A DNA stretch of 64,000 bases from Chrysomallon squamiferum (lineage: Eukaryota; Mollusca; Gastropoda; Neomphalida; Peltospiridae). The position numbers were made by a program, and so were the translations under genes. The notes under the pieces are model-generated. The model searched no databases, was not told where the DNA came from, and saw nothing but the letters and a program-made list of their open reading frames with translations. Below, one piece after another: positions 51,950 to 63,650 of the stretch. Numbering within the stretch: the stretch's first letter is position 1; each line of letters opens with the position of its first letter. The DNA lies in contig CM022671.1 in assembly GCA_012295275.1 (NCBI GenBank), positions 5,382,565 through 5,446,564 of the forward strand. Direction: 5' to 3'.

Positions 51950-53220
51950 GTTTTCCAAGCTGTGTATCATTTCGTATAGTACTCTAAAAATAAAACAAAA
52001 GGTTGTTGACGTCTAAAATAAATGACATTAATGTCATTTTGACCTTGTTGTTGGCCATTTACGATGAACTCTTATGATTTTCTTTAATGTAGAAATCAAC
52101 AGAAATTCTATAGCTTTTAAAAGATAAAAAACCGCTCAAATTGTATACACCTAACAAAAAATGCAACAGACATTTGCAGTGAATTTTTAGTAAACTTCGT
52201 CTGAAAAAATAAAGCTTTTATCGTTATAGAAATCAAATTAATAATTTCAGAACTCCTAGATGGCAATTTTTTTTTTTTTTTTTTTCGGATGAAATAAAAC
52301 GACATAAACAATCGTACATATCTCTTCGACATTTCAGCATTTTCAGTGGATTCAAAGATTTTACGATGCTTGAAAACAATTCATATTAAAAACATTTCAA
52401 AGTTCTAAATTCTTTCTGGAGGCTTTCTTAGATTGAAATTAAGACCAAACAAACTGATATAAAAACCGTTAACATTTGAACATATGCAATGAATTCTAAA
52501 TGTCTTAAATTTTCAAAAATACCCCAATTAAAATTCAATATTTTTAAACCCTGAGTTGAAAATAATTTCTAACGGAGCTCTTTGACCGAAACTAAGACAT
52601 TAATGAAAGACACTGGTGTCATTTTGACATTTGCTTCAGCACTTACAACAAACTGCACAAACCTTTCAACGACTGACATGACCAACACACATCAGATTAA
52701 TATATTTCAAACCTTACATCCTGATAATAACTTCTGACATGACCAAGTAAGTGAAAATGAAATCTGGATATGTCACGATGACATAATATTTCTGCATTTA
52801 TAACCGATAATAATAAAAAATAATTTATTGCAGGAATAAAAACAAATGAAATGTATTCAAAAACTCGAAAATATTTATTGATGGATCTGAAACAACCAAA
52901 CTGCGTTTGTAGACTCAACAAACGTTGCCGTAGTGTGAATATAATACTCAATAGAACATTCATATCGAACACTGAAAACATTTTATGATTCTGAGAATGA
53001 ACAGAAATAAAACATATAAAAATTGTGTAGATTTTCCTGACCCCCACCATAGTGTCACTTTGACACTCAAGTTTGAACATTTATATCAAACACTGGAAGT
53101 TTTTTTTTTTATGATTCCGAAAAATCAAAAGACATAAAATTTGTAGATTTTATTGACAACGTGTCTTTCAAATATACTACCACAATGTTGCTTTGACATT
53201 TACATCAACAAATAATGTTT
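51950..53220. repeat. Highly diverged tandem repeats with a TGTCA(T/C)TTTGACA core
   Basis: The clearest pair is about 52955-53070 and 53076-53205. Both contain AACATT(C/T)ATATC(G/A)AACACTG, TTTTATGATTC(T/C)GA, ATAAAA..TTGTAGATTTT and T(C/T)ACC..CTTTGACA. Related fragments occur at about 52025 and 52615. A 127-residue minus-strand frame over 52697-53080 resembles no family and follows the repeat. Confidence 0.55.
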
Positions 53221-53348
53221 TTTAACAGTCTTGTAATAATTAATTTCAAAGGCATTGTGACGAAAAAATAGCAAATGATATATCTAACAATAAAAAATAA
53301 ATAAGTAAATAAATAAAATAACGTAATAATAATAATTATAATAAAAAT

Positions 53349-53352
<4 letters not shown>

Positions 53353-53413
<61 letters not shown>
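53353..53413. repeat. (GA)n microsatellite
   Basis: About 30 perfect GA units. Confidence 0.97.
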
Positions 53414-53415
<2 letters not shown>

Positions 53416-54069
53416 ATCCATTTTGCACAAGACACTGATGGTCAGAAATGATTAGAAATGATCAGTTTTGGATATTAATCTTTTTTTTACAGTTAGAATA
53501 AATTTATAATCTCACATTAAAAGCCATAACAAAGATTTAATGTTTTAAAAAATAAACAAGTAATAATAATAATAATAATAATAAATATAGATATAAATAA
53601 ATAAATTAATTAATTAATAAATAAAATATATTAAATTAAAAGGTAAATAATAAATTAATACAAATCTCTGAAAACAATGCAATTTATTATAATTATATTT
53701 TGCGAAGATGAATGTAACTTAACATTTTTTATTATTAAATCATAAAAAATAATAATAATAATTTTTAAAAAAATTAAAATTAAAAACAAATTACATCAAA
53801 AAAAAAATTCAACTGTGTGACATTTAGCTAGAAAAATGATAGCGAAAATAAAATGTGACACCAAAGAAGAAAAAATGTATTAAATGTAAATTTTATCTTA
53901 AACAGAAACGGAATGAGCAATAAAATTAATTGAAGATGATCTTGTTACAGTAATAATATTATTAGTGTTGTTGATGATGGAGATGGTGACTGTTAATGTT
54001 AAATATTTGTAAATAAATAAACATAAACGTAACATTTCGAGGCGTGTTTGTTAATTTCCTTTGTTTGGA

Positions 54070-54072
54070 CTT

Positions 54073-54111
<39 letters not shown>

Positions 54112-54115
54112 TTTT
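54070..54115. repeat. (TTTA)n microsatellite
   Basis: About 11 TTTA units. Confidence 0.95.
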
Positions 54116-54803
54116 AATATAATTATTAATTTTTAAAATTGTCTCTGTACATATGTATGTCTGTGTGTCTGAATGTATAAATGTATTGTGTGACATACAC
54201 ATACATACAGTTTTTTTGTTTCATAGAAGTATATAACATATATGATTCAAGTATCCACATCAGCAGTGATGATAGCAACACCATCAGCAGAGATATATTA
54301 ACACTGTCATCTGCACTGCATCTACCAGATATCATCACCAACATCACCATAATCATCACTGTCACACGTGACTTCTATCATCGATATCAGTGTAACCACA
54401 ATCATCACCATCATAGCCACAACCATAACCATAACAATGCTACACGATATTACAACAGCTGCATATCATGACGATCATCATTATTAGAATTACTTAGCAT
54501 TCCAACTGTCATGTAAATGAAAAAAAATAACATTAGAAATTAACTTGTCAGGAATTCATACAAAATAAAATAAAATAAAAAGATAATAAAGCCCATTCCT
54601 TTGAGAATTTATTTTATTTTATTATTGCTGTTATTATTATTATTCATTTGTCAAATCATTTGGCATCAGCTTCATTTTATTATGTTCTGGGTTTTTTTTT
54701 TTTTTTTTTGCTCTATTTATTCTTAATCTATTTCATGACACTAAATTAATTTTGTCCGTTATTGATTTTGTTTTCTTTCGCCTCTTTCGTCTTCCGAACT
54801 TAC

Positions 54804-54860
54804 AAGCATTCATTTTGTTCTGTTGACATTGGTGCGCGTGCCTGCACCCTCGATCTCGAT
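54804..54860 (-). other. Speculative 5' exon end with strong donor
   Basis: In a CpG-richer pocket the minus strand reads GCTT|GTAAGT at 54804, a perfect donor with the phase needed by USP exon 50903-50986. Joined there, an ATG at 54813-54811 would read M-N-A-W-Y-M-Q-N-F in frame, restoring the expected Trp. That would skip strand 1 of the USP fold, so the exon may be 5' UTR, an alternative start, or chance. A second ATG in another frame (MSTEQNEC) would need an unseen intervening exon. Confidence 0.25.
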
Positions 54861-55730
54861 GAGACTGAAGAAAGCACCGACCAATCGATAAAAGCAACTG
54901 CTTCAGGAAAGCGTATCGACGGAGAAGACTGATGGCAGACGTTAATAAATGCGTCTGTTTGCCAAAAGTGAACAAGAGAAAGAAGAAAATTGTTCAAACA
55001 GGACTGAGACAAAACAGATCTTTATCGAAGAAACATTAGTCATGTTTTTTGACAGATTCAGAAATTGTTTAGAAGTAGACTGACTGGTCGTCAGGCTTAA
55101 TTCGGGATTCAGAAAGTTTTATTTGTTTATTTGTTTTTGTTTTTGTTGGTTTTTTGTTAGTTGTCGGTATTTATTTATTATTATTATTTTTTTTTTCTTC
55201 AGAAATGTATCTGGGAGGTTTGCGTTATTCTAGAGAAAAAAAAATTAATAAATAAAATTAAAAAAAATTATCTGTTCATGTTTTCATTTAACTAAACACG
55301 TATTTAAAGATCTTACGTTTTGACTCCATCAAACGTTTCATTTGTTTATTATTACAATTTTATTTTTTTCTTTCCTTTTTTTTATTTTTATTTTTTTTTT
55401 TTCTTTTTCCAGTTCCGATAATGTCAGTTTTGTCAACATTTATCTTTTTTAACTCAACATCTGCACTCAATCCTAACACTTTAACGATTATTTTATATTT
55501 CTTCAGGCTGTTTGTGTCAAAATCCTATTCGGACCATGTTGCCCCAACCTAATAAAAACCAGTCGAAGAAATCTCCCTGTCTGAAGATTCTTACTTTTAT
55601 TTCTCTCAATGAAACAATTAGTATTCAAGCGCAATCACAATAAAAAGAAGTAAATTCTAGCAAGGCATGAATAGCCAGCTAATAATGAGTTTTTCTTACT
55701 CGCAGACTTTCACGAGTTAACGCTGTTGAA

Positions 55731-55786
55731 TGGTAAACTAGTTTATGTGTTCAGACGTAATGTCGGGTTGTTAGGTTCGAACCTAA
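55731..55786 (+). mobile_element. Possible tRNA-derived SINE head
   Basis: An A-box-like TGGTAAACTAG (55731-55741) lies 42 bp before a perfect B box GGTTCGAACC (55773-55782), the spacing of tRNA-type pol III promoters. A cloverleaf is not evident, so this looks like a SINE remnant and not a tRNA gene. The B box sits in the 16-bp palindrome TTAGGTTCGAACCTAA. No tail or target-site duplication was defined. Confidence 0.4.
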
Positions 55787-56245
55787 GGGAAGACAATTTG
55801 GTGCGTTTTTTTTTTTTTTTTTTTTTTTTGGTTTCTGTGGAACGAGTTAACTCTTCGAGGTGAGTTTGTTCATTTCCTTTGTTTGGGATTAAATTTATTT
55901 ATTTATTTATTTATTTTTCTTTTATTATTATTATTTTTTTTTTTTTAATTGTAAACTAATGTCTCTCTGCACGTATGTATGTCTTAGTGTCTATATATAT
56001 AAACGTATTGTGTGATGTTATTGGTGTTGTTTAATTTAATTTTATTTTATTTTTTTTAATTATTTAATTAATTAATTAAAGAAAAAATATACAGAGAATA
56101 AGAGAAGGCGAGGAAATAACAAAAAACGTGGTTTGGACATCGAGTCTTTCGTTTAGGTTCGTTTGACTTCAAAAAGAATTCATCATTTCTGCAAAAACCA
56201 GTCTAAGATCAGGAAGCATTAACAGCCTCACAGCTCGCTGCTTCT

Positions 56246-56350
56246 CGTTTCATTCTCTGACAACAGTTTTCATTTCACTAATTCGATAACCTGAATATCA
56301 TCGGCTCCAGTTTCTCGAAAACTCGTCAATTTAGCAGTAACGATAAATAA
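56246..56350. repeat. 105-bp duplicated segment, left copy
   Basis: Matches 57402-57506 at a constant offset of 1156 bp with about 4 mismatches and no indels. It starts CGTTTCATTCTCTGACAACA and ends GCAGTAACGATAAATAA. Confidence 0.95.
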
Positions 56351-56697
56351 CCTATTTTAAGTCGAGTGATCACGTGGAGGCCATTTTGGAAATAAGCCTG
56401 TCGTCACTTCCTGCTTTTGACAGCCTGATCCCTCTCGAATGGGAAGTGGTTCCTTGGACACTAAAAGCATTCCTTGATCGCTATTTAATCAGGCTATTCA
56501 ATATCGTGTTTAATCGGAAGCACTTCGTATAATAGGGGAGTGGGCGTGGAGAGAAGTGTACGTTACAGTTGGAAAATGTCACATTACAGCTAGCAGATAT
56601 CAAGATTTACAGTCTGTTTTACAGATAAATATTTCCGTTTAACGGAAATTTTCTTTAGAAAACAAACAAAACAAATGAACTAAGATAACACACAGTT

Positions 56698-56752
56698 ATT
56701 ATTATTATTATTATTACTATTACTATTATTATTATTATTATTATTATTATGT
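56698..56752. repeat. (TTA)n microsatellite
   Basis: About 17 TTA units with two TAC interruptions. Confidence 0.93.
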
Positions 56753-57264
56753 TTATTATTAGTTTGTCGTTGTCGACAATTAGTAGTGATGATAGTAGTA
56801 GTAATGTCCGCAAAATATCAGTTCTTATGGTAGTTGGTAAGTTGTGGTTGTATATATAAGAAGCAATTGTAGTAATTACAACACTGCACCATTATTATCA
56901 TTATCTGGATCTGCATTCAACAACATTATCAGAAACAACACCGTTGTGGCCAACAAAACCATAACATATTGCTGACAGTACAACAAGATCTTACTAATAA
57001 TAGAAACTAAAACATTAAAGCTACCAACAAAAACTTAATCACCATTACCAGACTACCATAACATGACCAAAAGAATCGGACTTAACAACTGCGGCTGCAA
57101 ATACGAATAAAACCAATGTCATTACTTGTAGTACCAGATAAGAAAAACATGAGTTTTATTACCAAGATCATTGCACCAGACACTCGTAAAATTCCAAATT
57201 TAGACAGAAAAAGAACAGACAGGCAGAATATTCAGACATGCGATCCAACCATAATACCAAGGTT

Positions 57265-57266
<2 letters not shown>

Positions 57267-57341
<75 letters not shown>
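57267..57341. repeat. (GA)n microsatellite
   Basis: About 37 perfect GA units, 60 bp left of the right copy of the 105-bp duplication. Confidence 0.97.
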
Positions 57342-57346
<5 letters not shown>

Positions 57347-57401
57347 GGCTTAGAAAACGAGACAAAGGGTTTGTGTGTGTCACATTACAACTATTTGCCT
57401 A

Positions 57402-57506
57402 CGATTCATTCTCTGACAACAGTTTTCATTTCACTAATTCGAGAACCTGAATATCATCAACTCCAGTTTCTCGAAAACTCGTCAATTTAGCAGTAACGAT
57501 AAATAA
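57402..57506. repeat. 105-bp duplicated segment, right copy
   Basis: Partner of 56246-56350. Both copies stop at the same AT-rich boundary (AACGATAAATAA). The sequence between them ends in a long GA tract and has no counterpart outside. Confidence 0.95.
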
Positions 57507-57509
57507 ATG

Positions 57510-57610
57510 TTGTGTATGTGTTTGTGTGTGTGTTTTTGTGTGTGTGTGTGTGTGTGTGTGTTTTGTGTGTGTGTGTGTACGTGTGTTTTTGTTTGTTTGT
57601 GTGTGTGAGT
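57510..57610. repeat. TG-rich imperfect microsatellite
   Basis: TG runs interrupted by TTTT and TTTG, starting directly after the right copy of the 105-bp duplication. Confidence 0.9.
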
Positions 57611-58065
57611 GATAGATAGACAGATACGGACTTACAGAAAGAAAGAAATATATAAAAAATCTGAAGCAAGCAGAATAATAACGTCTTGTCCAGCTGAATG
57701 TTTGTGCATTCTGCTTACTTTAATGAAAAAATGTGTCTTTCAATACACTGGTCTTTTCAGAAGTTGATGACTGAAACATGCACGCACCCACCCACTAGAT
57801 GCGTACTCAGAAAACTGAAAACTCAGTCGTGTCGTGCAAATGCGAAATCAATAGCTAAACAGGGCGTGAGATTTCATCTCACAGTTCATTGAGAACCAAC
57901 TACAAACATTAACGATATCTGTTGAAACACTTGCTCAGCAGAAAAATATGAATAATATATACGACGTGATAGAGATGGAAAGGAGGTTAAATATCTTTAC
58001 GTTTGGAATGATTCAGAATAATACACAGAATAAAAGATAATATTAACAGTAAATTCGTCTATAGA

Positions 58066-58123
58066 ACTAAACAAAGGCGCATCATTGCTTCGGGCCAGCA
58101 GAAATCTGTTTTTTTCATGACCT
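58066..58123 (-). pseudogene. Decayed copy of USP exon 50903-50986 with its donor flank
   Basis: Colinear with plus-strand 50886-50966. Shared blocks in the same order are ACTAAA(T/C)AAAG, CATCAT, GGG, then CCAGCAGAA(G/A)TCTGTTT and a TGAC flank. Two internal deletions remove coding bases (including the GTCACC and TGCACTG regions), the frame is broken, and the GTAAGT donor is lost. No relics of the other USP exons were found nearby, so this looks like a partial local duplication. Confidence 0.55.
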
Positions 58124-59519
58124 TGAGAGAGAGAGGAAAAAACAAAACAATATTAATTACATGAATTTAGAAATGTTACAAGGTTAGTGATGTTTCTGGT
58201 ACATGATTATTGTAACTAACAGTGGTGATAGGAGGTTGTTGTTGCGTTAATTAAAGGTTGTGACTTGACTGATTAAAGTGTTTTGATCACGTACGCAGAC
58301 TTCGACAAAACAAATTGAATTGTTTCAGCTTGTTATTTTTGTACGTTCACAGCATGCTTGTTATACAAATGACAGAAACATTATCAGTTATGTGACTCAA
58401 AAGCAAGAATGTTTCAGCTAATGCTCTCGGTAAATTTAAAATGGGAATAGGAAATACATAAAATTACATGAAAATAAAACATACGTACAGTTATATGGAA
58501 GGGAAAAAAAAAAGAAAAAAGAAAACAGGTTTTACACATCAACGCATTCAGCATATTTAAAATAGAAACTTACGAGGAAAGAGGAAGTGTTTTTAACAAC
58601 ATACTCGTTATATTTAAAAAAAAAAAAAAAATTATACAAAAAGAAGAAATAATCAATTAGTGACTCATTGGAGGCTCATTATACAGAGGCTTAAAGACAT
58701 TAGAAATAACAAAACAAGAAATCCTTTGTCGTAACAGAATAATGGGTTTCTCTAGAGAGGAAATCTACTTCTTCCACAGTTCTTTGTTTCGAGTAGCAAT
58801 AAGCGATCGTTTGTACATACCGTCCCATAAACAGAAAAGCCAAGTCTTTGATAAACGATACTGAGGGCACAGGTTTACCGTATGAGCAACGTGCCAGAGA
58901 AATGGTATTGATTTAGATTCCATGCATACTCAGAATATTCAATGAAATACAGCACAGTATCAAAAAAAAAAAAAAAAAGAACAAATATCAGAGAAACAAG
59001 TTAACGATTTTTTATTTTATTATTTTAAATTCAGTAAAAATGTCATCTCGACATTTTGATCGATACAAGTTTTCAAGTACTCTCTTGCTTTCTCTATTTC
59101 CTTGGTAAATATAAAATACATATGACGTTATAATGTGATCGATCAGTAAGTATTCTAGTCTATTAACGTAACGTTTGTATTTATTACATAACTGATTATT
59201 GTTTTAGTTTTTAGTTTCATTTATTTTGTTTATTTCAGATGACTATTAAAAAAATTATAATATGAAAAATTTAAACAAATAAAAACACCATGATAGGACA
59301 AGAAAGTTAAAAAGTATTTTCATCGTGTTCTATAATAATTCTTACAGATATTGTTTTGTACACGACTAACGATAATGTAATAATGATAATTAGGTTTCTA
59401 GAACAATGGGTTACTAAATTTTCTTTTTTGTTTTAGTCAGTTTTAGGAATATAGTATAAATCATTTTATTTACTAAAAGAGTTTCTACCAGTGATAATGT
59501 ATTGGATGAATTAATTAAT

Positions 59520-59551
59520 TAATTAATATTTTTATTTATTTATTTATTTTT

Positions 59552-59630
<79 letters not shown>

Positions 59631-59675
59631 TTATTATTATTATTATTTATTTTTTATTATTATTATTATTTTATT

Positions 59676-59720
<45 letters not shown>

Positions 59721-59725
59721 TTATT
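59520..59725. repeat. (TTTA)n mega-block with TTA interruption
   Basis: Two TTTA arrays (about 26 and 10 units) are separated by a TTA-rich segment. It is the longest tetranucleotide tract in the window. Confidence 0.95.
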
Positions 59726-60057
59726 TTATATCATTATTATTTTTTTAATATTAGTATTTACTACACTGTTAGTGTATAATTTGTAAAAAGAATTCTGCAG
59801 TGGTATTTACTGAACGACAAGAATGAATTCCAGACTCAAAAGCTGTCAGGGGCAGACACAGTTATACAGAGTCTGTGTTAGTGTGGTATTTATTACACTA
59901 ACAGTTGCTTTACACTTTAACCTATTCTCATCTACTCAGTTATCCTATTTGTCTGGGCTGATAACACGAGAATCTAATTTCGCAACCCCAGAAAAAAAAA
60001 AAAATAAAGAAAGACAAAATACATCACCTGCTGCTTTTACCACTATAAAAACATCAT

Positions 60058-60236
60058 TTTACTACTACTGCTCCTACTACTACTGCTGCTTCTACTACTA
60101 CTGATACAACTACTACTAGTACTCGTTCTGTTACTACAACTACGTCTATTACTTCTACAAGAACAACTTCTGTTATTAATTACTACTACTTCTACAGCAA
60201 CAACAACAACTACTACTACTATTTCTATTACTACTG
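60058..60236. repeat. Imperfect (CTA/CTG)n trinucleotide block
   Basis: TAC/CTA/CTG units interspersed with TTCTAC, AACAAC and GTACTCGTTCTG over about 180 bp. It is unlike the AT-only triplets elsewhere in the window. The Tyr-rich frame over it is compositional. Confidence 0.85.
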
Positions 60237-60339
60237 CTTTCTCTCCATCACAATCAAAGCGATATTAGTGTATCTACGCATCTCTGCCTGTCTTTTTAAA
60301 TGTAAGAATAAAACAAAATACGTACTAAAACGAGTTAAA

Positions 60340-60680
60340 CAATTTATCATAGCGAGCAGTCGCCCAGCAGCCGAACTCCATCGTAGATCCGACCCTGACT
60401 CTCCAGATTACGTGATGACATCAGTCTCAGTCACAGATCTTGACCCCCATGTCCTGTACCTGTTTCACGCAGAATGCATCGTCTCAGGGCTGCCTGTCAT
60501 CGCTCGATTCTGTGAACAGAGGCGACTCGGTGGGGTTATTTCTGTATCAAGCCTGTTAATAACGGTTGCGTGTCGACACAGACTGGCTGTCAGTCTTGCA
60601 GTTTGAGGACAAGATGAAACAAAATGGAATTCGTGACCTGGCGGCTCAAGCAATTTGTTTTGTTCACTGGCGGGTCAATG
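60340..60680. other. CpG-richer, near-GC-balanced block, identity unknown
   Basis: The most GC-rich stretch right of the USP gene. It has an open plus-strand frame ending at 60606 and a minus-strand frame at 60465-60653, neither resembling a family I know. It holds a compact bZIP-like string TTACGTGATGACATCA at 60408-60423 (an ACGT core next to TGACATCA). It could be a promoter, a non-coding exon or an old element. Confidence 0.4.
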
Positions 60681-61699
60681 TTTTTGTCGTCTTGCTTTGA
60701 AAACGCAGGTTACTATCGGATTTCTTACCAGTCCGTATAGCGTTTTTTTTGTTGTTGTTAGGTTTTACTGGTTTAAAGGTCATCAGCTGTGTATCTTTTA
60801 AGATTAAGTCAGGACCTTTTTCTTTGGAAAGTGGTAAAGTACTAATGGTGGATGGGTGTATTTTAATTGATGATGGTCATGATGATGATTTATTTATTTT
60901 ATTTTATTTCATTTTTTTTTTTTTTTTTTTTTTTTTTTCGCCAATAGATTATAAGAAAAGGGCTGTTTTTAGATCAATATTTAGAACACAGATATTTACA
61001 TGATTATTCATGAGTTGATATTCATATTTTGGTCACGAAACAATTCTGTCAACTGATATTCAAGTTATATGACAGAAGTCAACTATTTGTCTTTTCTACG
61101 TCCTTTACACTGGCGTGGATCGGGAAATTAGTTAATAGATGCATCAGTGAGAATTGATGCCATAACTTATTATGCCTCAGCTAGAATTCTACTACTGATC
61201 TACAAGACTTTTGGTCTTATTTATAAAATATATTCGTTTTATGTTTTTTTTTTCTTGTTACATGACTCTGACACTTGTTTTTAATTTAAAGAATATAGTT
61301 ATCGCGGTTTTTTTCTTTCAGAAATATGTCGATAATGGTAAAAAAATTATATCATTATAGTTATATCCTTGCTGTATCTTCAGAAAAAAACAACAACAAA
61401 AGAACAAACAGCAACTGATACCAACGAAATGATGTTATTTGTTTTACTATTATTTTTCTATTATTTAGTGGGTAAATATAGAGAAATCGTAAAATATCTA
61501 CTTTCATTACAATTAAACTGACTGAAACAGTAGAGTGTCAACGTTCATCAGTATCTTCTTTATAGTTAAACGATCTTGTATGTCTTTAGTAAACAAATCC
61601 GGTAAAATGAAGCCACGGTCATAAACATTGATGGTTATTTAGTTTAATATTCTCAGCAGCTATCGCCAAACATTTTAGAAACATAATGATAATGCTACC

Positions 61700-62130
61700 G
61701 CTATTTTCTAACCGCCAAGTAAGAGCATTAGGATCAAAAAGATATGATTACTGATATTTTCTAACTGTCGAGTATTGGCATGTTGATACTTGTATTAGGA
61801 TCAATCTGATGTGACAAACGATATTTTCTAACTGTCGTGTTGATACCAGTTTTAGGATCAAAATGATGTAATTACTCTTATGTTCTGACCAGCAAAAGCG
61901 TGTTGATACCAACATTAGGATCAAAAAGATATCATTATTGTTATTTTCTAACTGTCGAACAAAAGCATATTCATACTAGCATTAGGATAAAAAGATATGA
62001 CTGTTGTTATATCCTGCCAAGTTTTAATCATGGATATCAGTAATATCACTATACTAGCATTAGGATCAAAAGGATATAACTGTTGTTATTTCCTGTCAAG
62101 TGTTAATCACGGATATCAGCAATATCACTA
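61700..62130. repeat. Minisatellite, about 6.5 copies of 57-78 bp
   Basis: Units contain TTTTCTAACTGTCG, GTTGATACTAGCATTAGGAT and CAAAAAGATATGAT. Copies start near 61705, 61758, 61825, 61882, 61945, 62010 and 62088. The last two carry an extra AATCA(T/C)GGATATCAG(T/C)AA insertion, so they form a subfamily. Confidence 0.88.
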
Positions 62131-62469
62131 AAAAAAATTGCGTGATATAACAAGAAATCTCGCCTCAATGACAAAACTGTTTTTTTTTTTTATTACTGGA
62201 CGTGATGTAACCAATACACAGAAACGAGGCAGAGTTTGGGATTGTGAAGAATTAATGGATGATTTATATTTCTCGGAAACGTATCCAGTGTCAGATTGAA
62301 AACTGTTGTTTGTTCTAATGATGGGTGCGCGTGCCTGAACAAAAGACAACAGAATCTCTTTGTGACAGCCAGCGAAAAAAAACACCACCTTTAATTGTAC
62401 GTTTAGTTTGTGTGATTATTTTCTTTCTAAATGACTGCTATTTTGGTTATTATGACATATGTATCGGAG

Positions 62470-62472
62470 ATA

Positions 62473-62532
<60 letters not shown>

Positions 62533-62586
62533 TAATAATAACAATAATAATCATAATAATAATTTATAATAATAACAATAATAATC

Positions 62587-62635
<49 letters not shown>

Positions 62636-62700
62636 TGATGATGATGAATGATAATAAGAAAGTGATGACAATGATGATGATGATGATGATATTCATTCAT
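62470..62700. repeat. (TAA)n and (GAT)n trinucleotide arrays
   Basis: Two TAA arrays are separated by a short AACAATAATCATAATAAT motif that itself occurs twice, then GATGAT units. Poly-Asn/Asp frames are repeat translations. Confidence 0.93.
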
Positions 62701-62834
62701 TTATCTTGTATCATTTTTATATTGCTATAGTGCTTGATATTTTAGTTATAATTATATTAACATTATGAAAACAACAATAGTAGTACTAACCCTACAACTA
62801 CCACTACTACTGTTAATAATAATACAATAATAAA

Positions 62835-62900
62835 ACAACAACAACAACAACAACAACAAAAATAATAATAATAATAATAATAATAAAAATAATAATAATA

Positions 62901-62966
<66 letters not shown>
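62835..62966. repeat. (CAA)n-(TAA)n trinucleotide array
   Basis: About 8 CAA units, then two TAA arrays separated by an AAA interruption. Confidence 0.95.
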
Positions 62967-63617
62967 CTTTACTCATCTAACTTTAAAAAAACACCAAAAA
63001 CTTTTATACATACATAAACATCAGTAAGGCTATTAATCGAAAATATTGACTTTGTTTCAAAATTTTCTGAAAGTGTATGTACACAGAACTGATGCACAAC
63101 CATAAACTTGTATACTCATCGCTTATTAAAACCTTTTTTGAGACTTTCTCTCTGACATTCAGCCGCGTCTGTGTAAATAACCTGTCATTTAGTGGAACTT
63201 CAGATCGAAAAATTTCATCAAAGATAACTAGATGTTTTTTTGTTTGTTGACGAAACATGTCTCCTAATGACAACGAAAATTATGGCTTAATAGCAGCTGA
63301 TACAAGGTAAGGAATTGCAAACAAAGAGAGGTAATGAAAATGTTAATAAATCGAGTTTTAATATTTGTTGATGCATACAAATGACAATGTTATGTTTATA
63401 GTGTAATCACTTAGCCCAGCATTTAATTATAAAGACAAAGGTTGAAGATGGATGAATGTACTCGTGTAAAGAAAGTAATCACAAACACGAATGAACGAAT
63501 AATGACGCACACGCAAAAAAACATACAGTTTGTACAGAAATACGGAGAAATTTACAGAGGCAAATATCGATTTTAAAACAACAACAACAACAAAAACTAA
63601 TACTAATACTAACTACT

Positions 63618-63650
<33 letters not shown>

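Noticed and set aside
52697-53080. 127-residue minus-strand open frame
   Set aside because: Composition follows AT-rich diverged tandem repeats; no family signature, signal sequence or splice context was recognised.
60268-60606. 112-residue plus-strand open frame in the CpG-richer block
   Set aside because: No recognisable domain, a competing open frame on the other strand, and no convincing splice or start context. Kept only as a compositional feature.
62325-62976. Poly-Asn, poly-Ile and poly-Tyr frames
   Set aside because: Translations of TAA/CAA triplet arrays; the same class occurs at 34.0-34.3 and 36.35-36.74 kb.
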